A DNA stretch of 64,000 bases from Morella rubra (Eukaryota; Streptophyta; Magnoliopsida; Fagales; Myricaceae): the NCBI GenBank assembly GCA_003952965.2, contig CM025849.1, positions 27,554,221-27,618,220 on the forward strand, in the 5' to 3' direction. A program made the translations under genes and the position numbers. Positions 58,723-64,000 of the stretch are shown one piece after another. Each line of letters opens with the position of its first letter. Position 1 is the first letter of the stretch. A model generated the notes under the pieces. The model was not told the DNA's origin. It made no database searches and saw only the letters and a list, made by a program, of their open reading frames with translations.

Positions 58723-60260
58723 TGGTGACTTGAGAGCTTGTTTAAGTCAATGCCAGTACAGGAACGGAAGAGAATCGGAACAAAGAGGTTACTGATATAT
58801 GCAGTGAAATGGTCAACGTGATGAAACTTCTAGGTGGGTGCAAAAGTCAGCCTATCAGGCGTAATTGGCGGTAGTCTAACGGGACTAGTGGTTCCATTAG
58901 AATAATCAATTAATTCTCCATTATTTGTGTTTTTCTATTCTGTGTACTAGCTGGAGTCCAACTTCCAGCCATCAATAAAGGACCGTATTCTTCTCTTTGT
59001 TTAATTTTCTTACATCTAATCCTCCAGTTCATCTAATTGTCGTATTTTAATAATCCTTCATGACCTCTGCGCAAAGTCTGAAGTGAAGCGGAGAGAAACT
59101 AGGTGGCCTATTAATCTGGAACCTTTCAGGTTTGAATCTATTTCTGAATGGATAAAGATCATTCTGTATCCATGTCAGCAGCTGAGAATCAGCGAAGCTG
59201 AACAGAGGAATTTGCTCTTTTGGCTGCCATTATTATTATGTATACTGTGGGGCTTGCTAGAAACGAATTTGTGCATCAGACTAAAATTCTAGATACTCTG
59301 TAACTGTTGCAAATAGTACAGGGGATATGGAATGAGCACAACCCTAAACAAGATCCAATAAAACGTAAGACAAACCTAAACAAGGACGAGGAAAAACAAT
59401 TTTGAAGATCTTCTTTCTCAAGCCTCTGAATCTAAAATATAGTCTTATTTATTTGAGAAAAAATAAACTTGATTATTGAAAGGAAATAGAATAATATAGG
59501 TTGGGTAGCATTTATTTTGATAAGATATTAATTGTGTTTCAGAGATCTCGAATGAGTCCTTCTGACAATATTCTAGTAGTGTAAATTTTTTCAAGCAGGT
59601 GGAGAGGAACACGATAGAAGGCAATGGCGATCAGCGGGGCGACCAATTAGGTGGTTGTGAAGGCAGCGGCGAGGAAGATTTAGCTTTCTGTTTCCCCTGT
59701 TTTCAGTATATCTTCATATTGATCATCGATGTTGGCATATGAATCTTAGCCATGACTAACGAATTACAAAGTATTAAGATTCTCATTGATAGCTAGTCGC
59801 TGGCTGTTCTTTCACTCCAATGATATGGGGCGAACTCCTTTCAAAAATACCAACAAAATAACTAATAATAATCCACTTTACCCGAAGAAGTGATTATTTG
59901 TGTAAATAATTCGATTCCTCTAATAAGCAACAATCACCAATATTTTTACATGAGGGAGAAGGTTCTCTAAACTGATTTATAGGTTTAGAAGCAGAAGCCT
60001 CTCAATGCCATTTAGTATGTTCTCTAAACTGATTTTTCTAGGACTTCAATGCGATCAAAAGAATGTAATACAGCGACTCTAAAAACAGGGGAAGCAAATA
60101 GTTTTTAGTAAGCAGTGACATTGCCTTCCTCGACTGTGATGAACTCAATGACTCGTCTTGCCAGTGACACCATTGTTTCTACATCTTCACTCCCCGCAGC
60201 AATATAGGAGGCAACCAGCAAAAAAAATCAAATTAACAGCTGGGTTTGGATCAACAATAT
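58723..60260. repeat. 5' flank of TIR fragment and intergenic duplicate
   Basis: 58723-59330 closely matches 39394-40030. 59340-59960 matches 40305-40930. 60000-60260 matches 32000-32240. Very high similarity to the 39-40 kb copy suggests a recent event. No gene is recognised. Confidence 0.8.
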
Positions 60261-61229
60261 TATATATAATCATCATAGTTTGATTTTGTGAATCTAACAC
60301 TTTCCCTCATGTGTGGGTTACTCCCTTTAATTGAGAGGTTCAACACGTCCAATATTTAATTAAAATTGAGATGAAGTACGGAGTTAAGTCTCGAACTGAA
60401 GACTTGATTCTAATATCATGTGAATTTTCCACTCATTTAAAAAACTTAACTTATAAGAAAAAGAAAATTTTATTATTTGAATTATATTTTATAGATAAAA
60501 AAGTACACATAATTCCTCGGAAATTATAAAGTAAGAAAAAATTTCAAATGAAGGGTGTTTATGGAAAAAAAGATATGAATTCACCAAATTAAATACACAG
60601 AAAGAAGTTAGTGGGGTCTCTTTTACTAATTAGATAAAAAGAAGTAGCTTATAAAGGGATAATGACTTACCGGGGAGTGGAATTAGAAGAACCCCCAAAA
60701 GTAACAATGCAGTTAGTGGCCAGCCGGTGAGCTTCTTCTACCTCATTGATCATGCCTCACACTTCAGCAATCGCAATTTGGAGTCAATAGCAATTTCTAC
60801 ACCATATTTAGGGACTTGTGGTGAAATTTAGGCTAATATAGGCCGACTTAGATTTAGAACTCAAATTTAGATAGGTTTAACCAAATGTATTGTTTCCTAT
60901 TTAATAAAGTAACAACAAAAGCAATAAGCGTTGGAAACGAGTTCCAAGATTTTTAAGGACCATAAAGAGAGATCGAATAGCTTCATGCACGATTTGATAA
61001 GAAAGGAAACACAATTCCTTAAACATATGCATCCTCATAAGACTGGAAGAATTCTGAAGTAAGAAAAAAAAAAGTTGCAAATGAAGAGTATTAATTTGAG
61101 TCAATGTTGTGATCTAGTGTAAGATCTTTAGGAAGTTCAGATCTCAACTGTAGATCAAGTGAATACTTATTAATATCTCCAACGAAGCAAGTGAATACCT
61201 AATAATAAACACAACAATAATACCTTTGA
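60261..61229. other. Intergenic, 3' side of TNL-E
   Basis: No gene is recognised. 60890-61150 is the partner of 41590-42130. A minus-strand splice-donor-like site at 60671 (GGTAAGTCATTA) is conserved with 33711 and its TNL-D equivalent, so a spliced 3' UTR is possible. Confidence 0.5.
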
Positions 61230-62818
61230 TACCTCATGCGGGAGTAATAATTTCACAAATAATACCTTGAACACGAAGGTCGATGAAAGCTGACAGACGG
61301 CTATAGAATTCTTGTTCCAAACGAGGAGCAATGCTACTGAAGAACTCTGAGGCGTTACCTCGTATCGCCCCCCATTTTTGATCTCCGTAATGGTTCCTTC
61401 TGTCTTGTATTGTACGCGGTTGAGAAGTTGAATCGTTGTTCATAAACCACTCAGCTGGTATATAAGCCCAAATTCCCCTTTTCATCCCAACGATTCCAGG
61501 AGCGAAAAAATGTAGGCCTTGATTGATTGAAGATCAGTACTTCACCATTACTCCGAAGCATCCACTTGAACATCACTCCGTTCAAAGAGCACATCTGGTC
61601 AATTATAAGCTCCTGATTAATTCCCGGTAATCCGGATATCTTTGGATTTCACCCGGAAGCTGAATTACTTTATAGTCAATAAACATGGAATACCCAATCC
61701 ACTTCCTATTGTTGTCCCAAGTGTTATAATCAACACAAATGGATCGGTGCATACTTTGAGATGTCCAGTGGGGCCATAGTCGAGTCCACTATATCTAGGA
61801 ATAATTGAGATCAGAGATCGATTGAGGGGCAATTGTGATCCAGTAATTCTTAAGGTCTTTATGCTCCTCGGAAATGGATTGAGGAAAAATTGTGTTATAG
61901 TAGTTCCAACTGCATAAAGCTCCTCTAGACACTCCATGCTACTTAAGTTTGTGGCAACCTGATAATTGCAGAAATCTAAGAGTTGACAAACTACACATAT
62001 CACTCGGAAGGTTCGAAAGCTTTTGCAGTCTCGGAAAGACAATGTGGAAAGACCAGATAAATTCATAAATGATGGTGGTATTTCTCGTATGCCAGTGCCA
62101 TCCAAATAAAGTAGTCCCAAAGATGTCATATTTCCCACAAAGTCTGGAAATTTTTTAGTCTTGAACAGCTAGAAAGTTTGAAATCTTCAAGAGACTCTAA
62201 GTTTATCTTGTCTGGAAGTACTCTAAGATGTTCGCAATAACTAAGATCCAGCTGTTTAAGCCGTTTGAGACCTCCAATGATGGGTGGACCTTAGTCAAAC
62301 TTTTGCAACCTTCAAGGTCTATCATCTCCAGATTTTGGGCTTTGAAAAAGTTTGGTGTTTCCATCAACCATTCTGATCCACTCAAGTCCAAGCGTTTCAA
62401 GCTGCCTAAACTCTGGTATAGATTAATAAATATTTATTAACTAAAAAGACAAAAAGAGCAGAAGAGGAACAATGTGCTCACATGATAGGTGAAAATCTTA
62501 CTTTATTTCCCTTCCACAGTTTTTTGAGCTGCTACCACGCATCTTCAGTTCAATGAGATTGTCTGGGTTGAAATCCATAGGCAAATATTTGAAAGGAAAC
62601 CTGGACCAATTCGTAAGGCGCAACTCTTTGGTGGGCATGGAATTTAATATATCTTCATCCATTCAACAATGCTTATAATTGCTCATAAGTTCTCGTAATA
62701 TTTTTGCTGCCAATCTTGAGAATTCTTAGTTTTTTTCATCTGTGAAAATGCTTTCACACTCAATCGTTCTTCTATATGAATAGGCAAGTTTAGAACTATG
62801 CCTTCTACATCATCAGTT
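61230..62818 (-). pseudogene. TNL-E: LRR and C-JID remnant without TIR or NBS
   Basis: From right to left: LRR-1 exon (about 62512-62818) with GTDDVEGIVLNLPIHIEERL; LRR-2 exon from 62412 with KRLDLSGSEWLMETPNFFKA, LEMIDLEGCKSLTKVHPSLE and LGLLYLDGTGIREIPPSFMN; then a C-JID fragment with IWAYIPAEWFM down to 61230. Several frameshifts interrupt LRR-2, and the LRR-2/C-JID junction seen in TNL-B and TNL-D is deleted around 61740. Similarity to TNL-D stops at about 62890, beyond LRR-1, so TIR and NBS were never included or have been replaced. Closest relative is TNL-D. Confidence 0.85.
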
Positions 62819-64000
62819 CCCTGATAATCAAAACCAATAGATTAGTCGATGTGTTGCAAATATTGCAACTGCTTAATTCAAAAGAATTTACAATTGAAAG
62901 TCTAAATCTAAATTTTCTTTTTAAAATAATTTGAGCAGTATAACAATAAAGCATAGAACACAAAGGGCAGTGATATGAGCGTGAAAAAATAAGAGATAAG
63001 TTAGAGAGATGACACCGTATTTTTAGGTGGTTCGGTGTTACGTCCACCCCTCTATTTACTTCCTTGGCTTCCTTCACTATTCTTCAAATAGTAAATACAC
63101 CTTAGCTTCCGGGGTGCTAAGGAACCTTTACAAAGCGTTTTTGAGCTCATGCTTAACTCTCACAAATCCCAAAACCCAAGGATTTCTTCTACTCACAAGT
63201 AGGACAAGTGTTTACCCAACACTCACGTGTTTACAAAGAATGGGTACAAAATGAATGTCAACGATTTGGCTCTTAAAGCCGTATGAAGCAAGTGGAAAGT
63301 ACAAAGGTATGTAGAAAGCTGAAGTTTAGTAGGGGAATAACAAGCTTTCTCAGTATGAGTAGTCTTCTCTCTTCTTCAAGGCACTTTCTCTCTCTAGAAG
63401 TTAGGTTATAGAGTGAATCGCAAGAGAGTTGTTATTTATACCACTTTTGACTTCAACGGTTATCTGATTTTAAAAGAGTCATTTGTCAACATTCCAAGAT
63501 TTCAGCAAAAAATCGTAGTATGTGTCGGTGCATAATGCATGAGTTGATCTGGAAGAGCTCTCGGAAGTGCAATGTCCGACGTCTCTTCATTATCCCGAGG
63601 TCCCCCTTTACTAGCCGAAATTGTAATCTCATCATTGTCCCCTTTACTAGGTAAATAAACTGAGGTATCTATCGGTTACTTCCCGAGCTCATTTGTATTT
63701 GACTATTTCGAGGTGCTCCGAGGTGTGCTTTCCTATTACCCCGAGCGAGTGTCCCTGAGGTGTTCCCGATGTGCCGAATGCGGACGAGATGTCTGCTTTT
63801 CTAATTCCTCGAGAGAAGCTCATTCCAAAAATGTCCATACAGAAGATTGATACAATATGAATCTCCGAGGTGTTCAGTGCAATGACCTTGAAGTCTCTCG
63901 ACAGTGCAATGTGTCACTAGTCTTCAATGTGTCGACATATAAAACTACTGTTCAAAGAGAGTCATCGTCCTCCATTGTACATCTTTATATTCAAATTAAC
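62819..64000. other. Unassigned sequence at right edge, repeat-like
   Basis: Similarity to TNL-D ends near 62890. Beyond it, TTTTTAGGTGGTTCGGTGTT and ACGTCCACCCCTC (about 63020-63055) recall a dispersed plant repeat I have seen associated with transposons, but no termini or coding domain could be identified. From 63520 on the sequence is richer in GC, with TCCCGAGGT-type repeats. No gene is called. Confidence 0.35.

Noticed and set aside
63520..63960. Repeated TCCCGAGGT-like motifs as a CRISPR-like or regulatory array
   Set aside because: Spacing is irregular, units are dissimilar, and this is plant nuclear DNA; it is probably low-grade repeat sequence.

Overview
This is nuclear DNA of a eudicot plant. 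The evidence is GT-AG split genes in an AT-rich background, a cluster of TIR-NBS-LRR (TNL) resistance genes (a class absent from grasses), and plant-type Copia, CACTA and Mutator-like transposons. The species cannot be named from sequence alone; a woody rosid would fit, but that is a guess.

Layout. (1) 368-2985: minus-strand Ty1/copia retrotransposon fragment with one LTR, primer-binding site, gag and integrase, cut off before reverse transcriptase. (2) 3819-10700: plus-strand, about 23-exon 5'-3' exoribonuclease gene of the plant XRN2/3/4 family. All seven acidic catalytic residues are present, the usual CCHC knuckle is missing, and the Gly-rich C-terminus is built of 33-residue repeats. It carries several small indels. 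(3) 11215-11400: stranded fragment of a TNL leucine-rich-repeat exon. (4) 11652-11888: small intact minus-strand gene for a 78-residue protein. (5) 12-20 kb: gene-poor DNA with MITE-like, SINE-like and inverted-repeat structures. (6) 20426-27657: a complete-ended 7.2-kb CACTA transposon with AAA target duplication, carrying a TNPA-like gene and a second plant-transposon gene, both decayed, and striking arrays of GTTCGAAC palindromes. (7) 28-63 kb: minus-strand TNL cluster made by repeated segmental duplication: TNL-A (deletion derivative), TNL-B (nearly full length), an extra TIR fragment, TNL-D (full architecture), a TIR fragment fused to XRN intron sequence, and TNL-E (LRR and C-terminal part only). 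(8) 50193-56468: a broken CACTA end, then a 4.8-kb CACTA element with AAT target duplication. (9) 56971-57461: a Mutator-type MITE with 9-bp target duplication.

The segmental duplications are useful as internal controls. The paralogous copy of the CACTA-1 insertion point (about 33411-33420) and that of the Mutator MITE (about 49270-49290) are both empty, which fixes both insertions and their order relative to duplication. Fusion of XRN intron 13 sequence to a TIR exon at about 58578 shows that the exoribonuclease locus and TNL cluster have exchanged DNA. Single-base frameshifts recur in almost every gene here. Either most are pseudogenes, or the assembly has residual indel errors; this must be settled before any gene is called functional or dead. 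The most unusual system is the pair of CACTA elements that share a PF20167-like gene, show no recognisable TNPD transposase, and carry dense paired palindromic motifs.
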